Under the pieces are notes generated by a model. It searched no databases and had not been told where the DNA came from. It was given only the letters and a program-made list of their open reading frames with translations. Source: an uncultured Ectothiorhodospiraceae bacterium (GTDB lineage Bacteria; Pseudomonadota; Gammaproteobacteria; XJ16; Halofilaceae). From it: 64,000 nucleotides of DNA. Each line of letters opens with the position of its first letter. Positions within the stretch are counted from its first letter, which is position 1. The translations under genes and the position numbers were made by a program. Location of the stretch: NCBI GenBank assembly GCA_913055615.1, contig CAJXKK010000013.1, positions 1-64,000 on the forward strand, given 5' to 3'. Positions 29,020 to 37,714 of this stretch are shown here, in pieces.

Positions 29020-29047
29020 AAGAACGGCCCGGGGCCTGGAGAGTCGT

Positions 29048-29067
29048 GTGCCGGCATTGCCCGGCAC
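29048..29067. terminator. Hairpin downstream of the aspartic protease gene
   Basis: GTGCCGG (29048-29054) and CCGGCAC (29061-29067) form a 7-bp stem with a 6-nt loop, 29 nt after the stop codon. There is no T-run, so intrinsic termination is only possible. Confidence 0.35.
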
Positions 29068-29104
29068 GCCGTCTCACGCTCCCTGGGTGGTTACCTCAGA
29101 ATAA

Positions 29105-29205
29105 AAAGGCGATCTCCCGCCAAGACGCCAAGCCCGCAAAGAAAACCGACAATTAAAGTCGGTGAAATGCCTCTCTTGGCGAGCCTGGCGTCCTGGCGAG
29201 AAAAC
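29105..29205. repeat. MITE-like imperfect inverted repeat
   Basis: The left arm contains CGCCAAGACGCCAAGCCCGC; the right arm CTTGGCGAGCCTGGCGTCCT, roughly its reverse complement. A small stem ACCGAC/GTCGGT lies between (29145-29163). This is the CCAAGACGCCAAG type of dispersed repeat. It is the only content of the gap before the dehydrogenase 3' end. Confidence 0.5.
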
Positions 29206-29240
29206 GATTGAGGCCCGATCCCGGACCCACGACATCCGAT

Positions 29241-31682
29241 TCAGCCTTTCACCCGCTCGCGCCGGGGATCGTAAAACGGCTTCAGCGACAGCCGCGCCGC
29301 GACCGGCTCGCCCGCGACCTCGACCTCGAAGCCATCGCGTTCCAGGAAGGCGGAATCGATGTGAACGCCGTCCGGATGCTCGACCCAGCCGAGCGCGACC
29401 GCGGCGCCCACACTGTGCCCGTAGCGCCCGGAGGTCGTGCGCCCCACGATCCGGCCGCCTAGCCGGATGGGTTCATCGTGATAGAGCAGGGGCTCCGGGT
29501 CCTGCAGGCGGATCGAGACCAGGCGTTTCGAACGGGGTTGTTCGCGCAGCGCATCCACGGCCTCGCGGCCGATGAAATCCTTGTCGCGGGCGACCGCGAA
29601 ACCGAGGCCCGCGGCCAGCGGGTCGTCCTCGTCGGTGATGTCGTGGCCCCAGTGGCGATAGCCCGATTCGGTGCGCAGGGAGTGCAGCGCATGGAAACCG
29701 GCCAGCCGCGGTGCATCCTCCCGGGCCATGATCGTATCGAACACGCCGGCGGCGAATTCGCTCGCAACGTAGAGTTCCCAGCCGAGTTCACCGACGTAGG
29801 TCATGCGCACTGCGCGCACTCGGGCATAACCGATATCGAGTTCGACAAAGTGTCCGAACGGGCAGGCCGCATCGCACAAATCGGCGCCAGTCAGGGCCTG
29901 CAGGAAGTCGCGCGAGCGCGGCCCCATCAGCCCCATGACCGCCTCGGACGAGGTGGTATCGGTCACCGTCACGCGCAGATCGCGGGACAGGTTCGCGCGC
30001 AGCCACTCGTAGTCGCGGCGCTGTGCGGTCGCCGGTGAGACGACCAGGAACCGCTCCGTATCGAGACGGGTGATGGTCACGTCCGACTCGATCCCGCCAC
30101 GGGCGTTGAGCAGCAGCGTGTAGATCGAACGCCCCGGTTCGACATCCACCCGGGCGGAACTGACCCACTGCAGCGCCACCTCCGCATCCGGTCCCTGCAC
30201 CAGCAGCTTGGCGAAGGCGCTCTGGTCGAACAGCACGAGATCCTCGCGTGTGGCGCGGTGCTCGGCGGCGTGGTCCTCGAACCAGCCGGGGCGGGCGAAG
30301 CTGTAGTCGTAGGTCGGCGTCGTGCCGGGTTCGCCGTAGAAATCCGGCCGCTCCCAGCCGGCCGCCTCACCAAAGGCGGCGCCGCGCGCTGCGAGGCGCT
30401 CGTGCAGGGGCGAGCGGCGCACGTTGCGGGCCGTGGCGTACTGGCGATACGGCCAATGCATGGCGTAGAGCAGCCCCAGGCCCTCGACGGTCCGGTCGTG
30501 CAGGTAGTTGCGGTTGTTCTGGAAGCCGAGCATGCGCCGGATATCGACATCGGCGAGATCCATCGGCGGATGGCCGTCGACGATCCAGTCCGCGAGCACG
30601 CGCCCGGCCCCGCCCGCGGACTGCACGCCCACGGAGTTGAACCCGCTGGCGACGAAAAAGCCGGGCAGTTCCGGCGTCTCGCCGAGCAGATAGCGGTCGT
30701 CCGGGGTGAAGCTCTCCGGGCCGTTGAAGAACAACTGGATGCCCGCCTCGCCGATCGCCGGCACCCGCTCCATCGCCGCCTCGAGCTGCGGGGCGAGGTG
30801 ATCCCAGTCCTCGGGCAGTTGCGTGAATGAACCGTCTTCCGGGATCCCGTCCATGCCCCAGGGCTTCGCCACGGGCTCGAACATGCCGACCAGCAGCTTG
30901 CCGGCATCCTCCTTGAAGTAGATCGCATGGTCCGGGTCGCGCAGCACCGGCAGCGCGCCCGGCGCCTCGGGCAGGTTCTCCGTCACGACGTAGAAATGCT
31001 CGGCCGCGTGCAGGGGCACGTCGACGCCGGCCATGCGCCCGAGTTCGCGGCCCCACATCCCGGCGCAGTTGACCACGTACTCGGCCTCGACGGTGCCCTC
31101 GTCGGTATCGACGCCGGCGACGCGGCCATGCTCACGCCGGATCCCGCGGACAGGCGTCCGCTCGCGCACGGTCACTCCCAGCTGGCGCGCGCCACGGGCC
31201 AGCGCCTGGGTCAGATCGGCCGGGTTGATCTGGCCGTCTTTCGGGAGCCAGATTCCGCCGCGCACACCGTCCGTATCGACGAGCGGCCAGCGCTGCTGGA
31301 TCTCTTCCGCTGCCAGCAGGTGCGTCTCGAGGCCAAAACAGTTCGCGGTCGAGTGCGCGCGGCGGATTTCATCCATACGGCCGTCCGAACTCGCCAGCAT
31401 GATCGAGCCGCGCTGCAGGAAGCCGGTCGGCTGACCGGTCTCGGCCTCGAGCGCACCGTAGAGTTCCGTGCCGTACTGAGCGAGCCGGGTCATGTTCGGC
31501 GTCGCGCGCAACTGCCCGACCAGCCCGGCGGCGTGCCAGGTGGTACCACTGGTCAGCTGATCGCGCTCCAGCAGCAGGACGTCGCGCCAGCCGCGATGGG
31601 CCAGATGGTAGGCCACTGAGCAGCCGACGGCGCCGCCGCCGACGATGACGACCTGCGCGCGTTCGGGCATAGGCTTTGCCAT
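29241..31682 (-). CDS. FAD-dependent dimethylglycine/sarcosine dehydrogenase-like protein with GcvT domain
   Basis: An 813-aa two-part enzyme. N-terminal DAO-type FAD domain: VVIVGGGAVGCSVAYHL near residue 10. The segment TSGTTWHAAGLVGQLR contains the His that carries covalent FAD in dimethylglycine and sarcosine dehydrogenases. The C-terminal half is an aminomethyltransferase (GcvT) fold that would pass the methyl carbon to tetrahydrofolate, with MGPRSRDFLQ, TYVGELGWELYV and GRTTSGRYGHSVG. It probably demethylates a methylated glycine, a step in glycine-betaine breakdown. The XRE-cupin gene diverges from it. Confidence 0.88.
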   Translation of the reverse strand: MAKPMPERAQVVIVGGGAVGCSVAYHLAHRGWRDVLLLERDQLTSGTTWHAAGLVGQLRATPNMTRLAQYGTELYGALEAETGQPTGFLQRGSIMLASSDGRMDEIRRAHSTANCFGLETHLLAAEEIQQRWPLVDTDGVRGGIWLPKDGQINPADLTQALARGARQLGVTVRERTPVRGIRREHGRVAGVDTDEGTVEAEYVVNCAGMWGRELGRMAGVDVPLHAAEHFYVVTENLPEAPGALPVLRDPDHAIYFKEDAGKLLVGMFEPVAKPWGMDGIPEDGSFTQLPEDWDHLAPQLEAAMERVPAIGEAGIQLFFNGPESFTPDDRYLLGETPELPGFFVASGFNSVGVQSAGGAGRVLADWIVDGHPPMDLADVDIRRMLGFQNNRNYLHDRTVEGLGLLYAMHWPYRQYATARNVRRSPLHERLAARGAAFGEAAGWERPDFYGEPGTTPTYDYSFARPGWFEDHAAEHRATREDLVLFDQSAFAKLLVQGPDAEVALQWVSSARVDVEPGRSIYTLLLNARGGIESDVTITRLDTERFLVVSPATAQRRDYEWLRANLSRDLRVTVTDTTSSEAVMGLMGPRSRDFLQALTGADLCDAACPFGHFVELDIGYARVRAVRMTYVGELGWELYVASEFAAGVFDTIMAREDAPRLAGFHALHSLRTESGYRHWGHDITDEDDPLAAGLGFAVARDKDFIGREAVDALREQPRSKRLVSIRLQDPEPLLYHDEPIRLGGRIVGRTTSGRYGHSVGAAVALGWVEHPDGVHIDSAFLERDGFEVEVAGEPVAARLSLKPFYDPRRERVKG

Positions 31683-31744
31683 GATTCGGTCTCCCGATTT
31701 TTACGGCCCCTTGGCGGGGAAGCGCTATGAACAAGGGGGTTGAA

Positions 31745-31786
31745 ATTTTCACCTGCGTGATGAAAATACCAATAATTTCACGAAAT
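31745..31786. promoter_or_regulatory. Candidate operator palindromes between dehydrogenase and XRE-cupin regulator
   Basis: In the 123-nt divergent gap, ATTTTCA (31745-31751) faces TGAAAAT (31761-31767), with TCAC/GTGA nested inside. A second palindrome ATTTC-AC-GAAAT lies at 31775-31786. The shared half-site is about TTTCA. The AT-rich stretch stands out in this GC-rich region. They are likely binding sites for the adjacent regulator, by inference. Confidence 0.5.
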
Positions 31787-31805
31787 GGACAGGGAGGTAC
31801 AACCG

Positions 31806-32384
31806 ATGGTCGAGGAAGCCATGCATGATCGGATCCGCGCGGGCGTCGGTCACGACATCCGCCGCCTGCGCCGCCTCAAGCGCATCACGATCAAGGAACT
31901 GGCGGCGGCCACCGGACGCTCGGTCGGCTTCCTCAGTCAGGTGGAGCGCGGGTTATCGGAGATATCGGTCGCCGATCTGCAGCGGGTCACTCGGGTACTC
32001 GATGTGCCGCTGAGCTGGTTCTTCATCAACGATCCGGCGCCACCGGCAGAGCGCGGCCACGTGGTGCGGAGCAACGCACGGCGACAGGTCGGCGCCCGTG
32101 AGGGCGGTCTCGTCGAGGAGCTCCTGTCGCCCGATCTCGGCGGCGGTTTCGAGATCTTCCGCAGCGTTTTCGAGCCCGGCGCGGAGATGGCCGTGGCCGA
32201 GCGGCGCAACACCGAAGATGCCGGTTATCTCGTCAGTGGCCGGCTGCGGCTGTTCATCGAGGATCGGGTATTCGATCTTGAGGCCGGCGACAGCTTCCGG
32301 TTCAGCGGCGAGCGCTATCGCTGGCACAACCCGTGGGATGAGAGCACGGTCGTCATCTGGGTGATTTCGCCGCCCTTCTACTGA
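31806..32384 (+). CDS. XRE-family transcriptional regulator with cupin domain
   Basis: A 192-aa regulator. N-terminal helix-turn-helix: DIRRLRRLKRITIKELAAAT and GRSVGFLSQVERGLSEISV. C-terminal cupin_2 domain with a DAGYLVSGRLRLF block and a LEAGDSFRF block, which would bind a small ligand. The ATG at 31806 has GGGAGG 8 nt before it, better than the ATG at 31785. It diverges from the dehydrogenase, so it may control it in response to a methylated amine or amino acid. This is inference from position. Confidence 0.88.
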   Translation: MVEEAMHDRIRAGVGHDIRRLRRLKRITIKELAAATGRSVGFLSQVERGLSEISVADLQRVTRVLDVPLSWFFINDPAPPAERGHVVRSNARRQVGAREGGLVEELLSPDLGGGFEIFRSVFEPGAEMAVAERRNTEDAGYLVSGRLRLFIEDRVFDLEAGDSFRFSGERYRWHNPWDESTVVIWVISPPFY

Positions 32385-32543
32385 AGGACCCTGACGGACT
32401 CCGGAAACGAACGCCCGCGGCAGGCAGCCGGCCGCGATTCCGGAAACGCCCCGATAGGATCAACCACCCGCCAGGGTCTACAATGGAGCCATCTTGCACG
32501 AGCCGACGTGCCAGCAAGCGGTGGTCACCGCGGGAGCAGCGTA

Positions 32544-33842
32544 ATGAACAATGCGGAACTGAATGAACTGAGCAAGCGCTACGTCGCCGCCGGAGCAGCC
32601 AGCGGCTCGGCGGCGTTCGCCGATCACGCCGAGAACGCCGAGGTGTGGGACGCCGACGGCAACCGCTACATCGATTTCGGCGGCGGCATCGGCGTACTGA
32701 ACCTGGGACACCGCCACCCGAAGGTGGTCGAGGCGGCCAAGGGCCAGCTCGACAAGGTGATGCACACCTGCCAGACGGTCATGCCGTACGCGCCGTTCGT
32801 GCAGCTCTGCCAGCGCCTGTGCGAGGTCACCCCCGCACGCGGCGAGCGCAAGGCCATGCTGGTCAATTCCGGTGCCGAGGCGCTGGAGAACGCCGTCAAG
32901 ATCGCGCGCGCCGCGACCGGGCGCAGCGGCATCATCGGCTTCGACGGCGGTTTCCATGGCCGCACCATGATGACGCTGGCGATGACCGGGAAGGTGTTGC
33001 CGTACAAGAACGACTTCGGCCCGATGCCGGGGGACATCTTCCGGGCCCCGTTCCCGATGCCCTATTACGGCATTACCGAAGAGGATTCGCTGCACGCCCT
33101 GAAGACCCTGTTCAAGACGGACATCGCGCCGCATCGAACGGCCGCGATCGTGATCGAGCCGGTCCAGGGCGAAGGCGGTTTCCACATCGCCTCGAAGTCG
33201 TTCCTCGAATCCGTGCGGGCGATCTGCGACGAACACGGCATCATGCTGATCGCCGACGAGGTCCAGTGCGGTTTCGCGCGCACCGGCAAGCTCTTCGCCA
33301 TTGAGCACAGCGGCGTCCAGCCGGACATCGTCACCATGGCGAAGAGCCTGGCCGATGGCATGCCGCTGTCGGCGGTCGTCGGCACCGCCGGAGTCATGGA
33401 TGCCTCCGGGCCGAATTCGCTCGGCGGCACTTACAGCGGCAATCCGGTCTCCTGTGCGGCGGCGCTGGCGGTACTGGATGTCATCGAGGAAGAGAACATC
33501 CTCGAACGCAGCCGGAAACTCGGCGAGCAACTGGTCAAGCGCTACGAGTCGTGGCGGGAGCGCTTCGAGTGCGTGGATCACGTGCGCAACCTCGGCGGCA
33601 TGACCGCATTCGATCTGGTCACTGACAAGAAGTCGAGCACACCCGACGCGCAACTCACCCAGGCCGTCGTCGCCAGGGCGCGCGAGAATGGGCTGATCCT
33701 GCTGTCGTGCGGGTTCTACGGCAACACGATCCGCAATCTGGTACCGGTTACGGTGGAAGAGGATGTCCTCGAGGAAGGCCTCGGCATCATCGAGCAGGCA
33801 CTCGAGGAACTGACCAGCAGCAAGGTCCGGGCGACCGGCTGA
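32544..33842 (+). CDS. gabT: 4-aminobutyrate aminotransferase-type class III aminotransferase
   Basis: A 432-aa PLP enzyme. Diagnostic parts: GNRYIDFGGGIGVLNLGHRH, the cofactor region LVNSGAEALENAVKIAR, GFHGRTMMTLAMTGK, EPVQGEGGFH, and IADEVQCGFARTGKLF. The PLP Lys is in TMAKSLADGMPLS. The pattern fits GABA transaminase (GabT), which makes succinate semialdehyde. No gabD is adjacent, so another omega-amino acid is possible. GABA-type enzymes also feed diamine and ectoine breakdown. It follows the XRE-cupin gene by 159 nt. Confidence 0.88.
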   Translation: MNNAELNELSKRYVAAGAASGSAAFADHAENAEVWDADGNRYIDFGGGIGVLNLGHRHPKVVEAAKGQLDKVMHTCQTVMPYAPFVQLCQRLCEVTPARGERKAMLVNSGAEALENAVKIARAATGRSGIIGFDGGFHGRTMMTLAMTGKVLPYKNDFGPMPGDIFRAPFPMPYYGITEEDSLHALKTLFKTDIAPHRTAAIVIEPVQGEGGFHIASKSFLESVRAICDEHGIMLIADEVQCGFARTGKLFAIEHSGVQPDIVTMAKSLADGMPLSAVVGTAGVMDASGPNSLGGTYSGNPVSCAAALAVLDVIEEENILERSRKLGEQLVKRYESWRERFECVDHVRNLGGMTAFDLVTDKKSSTPDAQLTQAVVARARENGLILLSCGFYGNTIRNLVPVTVEEDVLEEGLGIIEQALEELTSSKVRATG

Positions 33843-33851
33843 AGGGCATGA

Positions 33852-33876
33852 CCGGGGGTGGCCGACCCACCCCCGG
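33852..33876. terminator. Strong hairpin after gabT
   Basis: CCGGGGGTGG (33852-33861) pairs perfectly with CCACCCCCGG (33867-33876) around a 5-nt loop, 10 nt after the gabT stop. There is no T-run. It overlaps the start of a REP-like pair. Confidence 0.45.
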
Positions 33877-33955
33877 ATTCCGCTTCGCTGCATCCGGGCT
33901 ACGCGCTAGCGCAATCCCCGTAGCCCGGATGCAGGCGCCAGCCGGAATCCGGGGA
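33871..33955. repeat. REP pair of the CGGATTCCGCTTCGCTGCATCC type
   Basis: CCCCCGGATTCCGCTTCGC with CATCCGGGCTACG is mirrored by CGTAGCCCGGATG and CCGGAATCCGGGG. The arms are inverted around CGCTAGCGC. This repeat type is widespread in gammaproteobacteria. Confidence 0.7.
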
Positions 33956-34027
33956 GTCGTCAGCTCTGGCGGCTTCCCGGATCCCATCCCGGCGCCACCC
34001 GTCAGAACCGCGGACGCGATAAAGCCT

Positions 34028-34046
34028 GCCGGGTCATCGGCCCGGC
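34028..34046 (-). terminator. Probable terminator of the antiporter gene
   Basis: On the minus strand, AAA-GCCGGG-7 nt-CCCGGC-AGGCTTTAT: a 6-bp GC stem 5 nt past the antiporter stop, followed by a TTTAT stretch. Confidence 0.5.
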
Positions 34047-34050
34047 TTTG

Positions 34051-35238
34051 CTATTCGTGTTTGCGCCGCCCGGTTTCACCGGCCCGTTGCAGCGCCATGC
34101 GTGTCCCCGCGGGGCCCAGCAGTTCGAACATCACCGTCGCGGCAATCACCAGCGGCAGGAGCGTTTCACCGAGCGCCGGGAAACGCTGATCGGCGAGCAG
34201 CGCGAGCCCGAGGGCGACGCCCGCCTGCGGCATCAGCGCCAGTCCGGTCCAGCGCCTGATCGCGGGTTCCGCACCGGCTACTCGCGCACCCAGCGCGGCA
34301 CCGGCGACTTTGCCCGCCACGCGCAGCACGATATATCCCGCCCCGAGCAGCCCGACCCCCAATAAGGCCTCGATGTGCAATGAGGCACCCGCGAGGACGA
34401 AGAACAACAGCATGAACGGCCACTCGAGGTGCTCGATCTCGTGGAAGGCGCTGTCGTGGTGGCGGGCGACATTGGTCATGACCGCCCCGAGCACGATCGC
34501 GGTCAGCACGAACGAGAGTTCGAACAGCGTGGCGAGACCCGCGGTCAGCAGCACGATCGCCGCCGCCTCGAGCAGGGTCGGCTCACCGGGGGCGATGCGC
34601 TGCGTCAGCACGCCGGCGGCCAGGCCGAGAACCACGCCCAACAGGATCCCGCCCCCGATCTCCCTGACGGCCTCGAACAGGAATACGCGCCCGCCGACGT
34701 CGCCACCAAGCGTCGCGGCGGCAGCGGCCGCCGCCAGGGCGAAGATCAACAGGCACCAGGCGTCATCGACGCCGACGACACCGAGCAGGGTTTCGGTAAA
34801 CGGTCCTTCGGCCCGACTTTCGTTGACCACATCCCAGGTGGAAGCAGGCGCAGTCGCGGGTGCGATACCGCCGAGCAGCAGCGCTAACGGCAGCGACACC
34901 CCGAGCGCGAGCATACCGAGCGTCACCAGCACCGCCGTGCCCACTGCCTCGATGACCGAGATCGTCACCACGAGCCGTCCGCGGTCTCGCAGGCGATCGA
35001 TCGAGAAACGCTCGCCGACCAGGAAACCGACCATCACCAGGGCCAGCGTCGTGACCGGCTCAAACCAGCGCTCAGAGGCGCCCTCCGGCAGCAGGTCGAG
35101 CACCTCCGGCCCGATCAGCGCACCGAACAGGATCAGCAGCGTAACCCGCGGTAACGGCAGATGGCGCCCGGCCCATTCGACGGCGAGGCCACCCAGCAAC
35201 AACGCCCCGAGGGTCGTGAATATGATCGGCGTTTCCAT
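34051..35238 (-). CDS. Cation:proton antiporter (CPA family)
   Basis: A 395-aa membrane protein with about twelve hydrophobic helices. Helix 5/6 region has GVVGVDDAWCLLIFAL, where the DD pair corresponds to the ion-binding residues of CPA antiporters. ILFGALIGPEVLDLLPEG near the start is the usual early loop. Probably exchanges Na+ or K+ for H+ and helps pH and salt balance. There is no C-terminal TrkA domain. The start at 35238 (METPIIF) is chosen over a longer frame without a membrane signal. Confidence 0.85.
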   Translation of the reverse strand: METPIIFTTLGALLLGGLAVEWAGRHLPLPRVTLLILFGALIGPEVLDLLPEGASERWFEPVTTLALVMVGFLVGERFSIDRLRDRGRLVVTISVIEAVGTAVLVTLGMLALGVSLPLALLLGGIAPATAPASTWDVVNESRAEGPFTETLLGVVGVDDAWCLLIFALAAAAAAATLGGDVGGRVFLFEAVREIGGGILLGVVLGLAAGVLTQRIAPGEPTLLEAAAIVLLTAGLATLFELSFVLTAIVLGAVMTNVARHHDSAFHEIEHLEWPFMLLFFVLAGASLHIEALLGVGLLGAGYIVLRVAGKVAGAALGARVAGAEPAIRRWTGLALMPQAGVALGLALLADQRFPALGETLLPLVIAATVMFELLGPAGTRMALQRAGETGRRKHE

Positions 35239-35344
35239 TACATGGTCCGGCTGAATTCGGATTCCGCTACGCGTATCGACCCGTTCCGCTGATGGGCGCA
35301 AAAGGGCCGTGGATCGTCGCGCGAGTCACGGGACGGCGACCGCG

Positions 35345-35821
35345 TCAGGCGGAAGACGCGTCCGCGCCCAGGGCCTCGGCGCTGCACCAGCCGACGTCAT
35401 CGATCCCGCCGGCGACCTGATACCACTCGACGGCGAGGCACATGAGCACGCAGTCTTCATCGTGGGCGAAGCCCTCAAGGTCGGGATGCCGTGCAACGAG
35501 GATGGAACGTACGGCCTCGGCGTCAGCGTCCGCGACCTCGCAGGCCCTGCCGATCGCGGTCAGGGCGAGCCGCCGGGCCGTTCGCAGCCATGCCGTCTCC
35601 CGATGGTCGATCAGCAGTGCGACCTGCGGATTGGCAACAAGATTGCGATGCTTGCGGGTACCGCGATACGTGGCGAACACGAGCCTGCGGCCACCGTCGA
35701 TGACCGCGAAGGCCATCAGACTCGCGTGCGGCTGACCGCCAGATTCCGTTGCCAGCACCGCATAGCGGCTGTCCTCGAGCGCCGCCTGCACGATGCGTCG
35801 GGTCGATCCATCATTCGTCAC
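35345..35821 (-). CDS. Pyridoxamine 5'-phosphate oxidase-fold (PPOX) protein
   Basis: A 158-aa split-barrel flavin-binding-type protein. The N-terminal helix and strand RRIVQAALEDSRYAVLATES, GQPHASLMAFAV, and RKHRNLVANPQVALLIDHR are typical of the PPOX superfamily. It may bind FMN, F420 or heme; the function is unknown. The frame extends upstream into the aminotransferase gene, so I place the start at GTG 35821, 25 nt after that gene. No in-frame ATG is nearer. Confidence 0.72.
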   Translation of the reverse strand: MTNDGSTRRIVQAALEDSRYAVLATESGGQPHASLMAFAVIDGGRRLVFATYRGTRKHRNLVANPQVALLIDHRETAWLRTARRLALTAIGRACEVADADAEAVRSILVARHPDLEGFAHDEDCVLMCLAVEWYQVAGGIDDVGWCSAEALGADASSA

Positions 35822-35846
35822 TTTACGAAGCTTCCATGAAGTATTG

Positions 35847-36764
35847 TCAGTTCTCAGCGCGCGCCCGGGCGTAATCGACAGGCAGCGTATAGCCGGGCTC
35901 GTCATGCAGCGCCCAGTAGGCATCCCGAAGCAGCCGCGTGACCGGCCCCGGCGAGCCGTCGCCGATCGTCCGGCCATCCACCGTGGTAACCGGCATGACA
36001 CCACCCGCGGTACTCGTGATAAACACCTCATCAGCCGCATGCACCGCCTCGGTGCCCACGGGCCGCGCCTGCACCGCATAACCGCGCGCCTGCGCGAGTT
36101 CCATGACGGTACGGCGCGTGACGCCGGGCAGGACACCGGTCGCCGGTGTGGCGAGCGTTCCATCGCGGACCATGAACAGATTGAATCCGGGCCCTTCCAC
36201 CACGTTGCCGTGACCATCGACGGTGATCGCCGTCTCGCCGCCGCGATCATAAGCCTCGAACAGTGCCTGCACCATGTCCAGCCAGTGGTAATTCTTCACG
36301 GCCGGATCGACCGACGCCGGCGGGATGCGCTGCATGCGGCTGATCGTCAGATGCAGTCCCGTTTGCTGTTTGGCCGGATCGGCGATCCAGACGAACGGGA
36401 CCGCGAACGCGAGGAAGCGGTTCGTGCAGGTGCGCGGATCGCGGGATCCCGCCCGCGGCTGCCCGCGCGTGCAGATCATCTCGACATAGGCCTCGCGCAG
36501 CCCCGAAGCGGCGACCAGATCCTGCAGGCGGTCGCGGAGCGCGTCGCGGTCGTGCGGGATCCGCATCCGCAGCGCCTCCATCCCCGCGAAGAAACGGTCC
36601 AGATGGTCTTCCAGACGGAAGAAGCGGCCCCGCCATACATGTGCGACATCGTAAGTCGCATCGGAATGCAGGAACCCCCAGTCCAGGATCGGCAGGCGAG
36701 CCTCCGAGACCGGCACGGTTTCGTCTTCGATCAGCGCGACGCCCGCGCCCGGATCCGCATTCAT
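35847..36764 (-). CDS. Class IV aminotransferase resembling (R)-selective amine transaminases
   Basis: A 305-aa fold-type IV PLP enzyme. The PLP Lys is Lys157 in DPAVKNYHW. The segments LDWGFLHSDATYDVAHVW, GRFFRLEDHLDR, AYVEMICTRG, VVEGPGFNLFMVRDG, STAGGVMPVT and the C-terminal YTLPVDYARA closely follow remembered fungal and bacterial (R)-amine transaminases. They are unlike IlvE or D-alanine aminotransferase. A natural amine or amino-acid substrate cannot be named. It is upstream of the PPOX gene in a minus-strand pair. Confidence 0.8.
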   Translation of the reverse strand: MNADPGAGVALIEDETVPVSEARLPILDWGFLHSDATYDVAHVWRGRFFRLEDHLDRFFAGMEALRMRIPHDRDALRDRLQDLVAASGLREAYVEMICTRGQPRAGSRDPRTCTNRFLAFAVPFVWIADPAKQQTGLHLTISRMQRIPPASVDPAVKNYHWLDMVQALFEAYDRGGETAITVDGHGNVVEGPGFNLFMVRDGTLATPATGVLPGVTRRTVMELAQARGYAVQARPVGTEAVHAADEVFITSTAGGVMPVTTVDGRTIGDGSPGPVTRLLRDAYWALHDEPGYTLPVDYARARAEN

Positions 36765-37096
36765 GACCAGGTCTCCCGTGGGTGTTTCGTCGCCGCGGCC
36801 CGGCGACTGTAATGCAACGGTGGCCAGTGGCTCCAGTCTATGCCCCGGCGATGACCAGCGGGGTATGGTTCGCCAGCATCACGCCGACGGATGGGCGCGA
36901 GGTGGAGTACGGACAGCCGGGTCATACGATACACTCAACGACGGAAACCCATTACAATCCCGTCTCGCCAGGATGGTCAAACCGCCTGTCGGACAGCCAG
37001 CGGTACATCACACCGACTCGCGACCATCATCCCCCGGGGCATGACCAGACGGATCCCCGGCGACACGTTCGCCGCCGGCAGCGCAGATTGACCACT
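36765..37096. other. Gene-free stretch before pagL
   Basis: About 330 nt with no supported gene or RNA. Overlapping frames here have no recognisable protein. It separates a minus-strand from a plus-strand gene and probably holds promoters; I could not place them with confidence. Confidence 0.4.
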
Positions 37097-37636
37097 GTGA
37101 ACACGACAATCCGATTCACGCTGCTTGTCCTGTCAGCGGCAACGCCCGGCCTCATCCATGCGCAGACAGGCGAAAGCGCCGCTGTGAATGAAGTCGGCCT
37201 GCGCACCGCCACAGGCGACGGCGTGAATACCGCGGAAGCCTATGTGCGCTGGCCCGCGCAGTTCGTGCAGGAACACGTGCTGGAGCCGTATCTCCCGGCG
37301 GGTGGCACCGCACGCTGGGAGGCCGCGCTCAGTTACTGGAAAGGCGACGACGATCACGCGGTCGTGTTCATGCTCGGTCCCTCGGTCGAATATCCGCTGC
37401 CGGCGGATCACTGGCGCCTGTCGTTCGGCATCCAGCCGACGCTGTTGTCCGATTACGAGAGCGATAACCGCAGCCTGGGCGGCCCGTTCGAGTTCACGAG
37501 CCACATCGGTCTGCGCTGGCAGCCCGAGGCGGACTGGTATCTGGGCGCGCGCATTCAGCACACGTCCAATGCCGGCATCTACGACACCAACCCCGGGGTC
37601 GATCTGTTCGCAGTGGAACTTGGCGGGCGGTTCTGA
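37097..37636 (+). CDS. pagL: Lipid A deacylase PagL family
   Basis: A 179-aa outer-membrane beta-barrel. Signal peptide MNTTIRFTLLVLSAATPG ends near HAQ. The C-terminus has RIQHTSNAGIYDTNPGVDLF, with the catalytic His155-x-Ser157 pair, and Glu174 in VELGGRF. The terminal Phe is normal for barrel insertion. PagL removes the 3-O-acyl chain of lipid A and remodels LPS. GTG at 37097 is the likeliest start because it gives a proper signal peptide; TTG at 37088 is an alternative. A PagL C-terminal remnant lies at 51289-51447. Confidence 0.82.
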   Translation: MNTTIRFTLLVLSAATPGLIHAQTGESAAVNEVGLRTATGDGVNTAEAYVRWPAQFVQEHVLEPYLPAGGTARWEAALSYWKGDDDHAVVFMLGPSVEYPLPADHWRLSFGIQPTLLSDYESDNRSLGGPFEFTSHIGLRWQPEADWYLGARIQHTSNAGIYDTNPGVDLFAVELGGRF

Positions 37637-37714
37637 CCGGGCAGTCACTTGTCACTCCCGGCGTGCTCCGCCACCCTGTAAGCAATTCACCTTGAACCAT
37701 AAGGCACGAAGACC

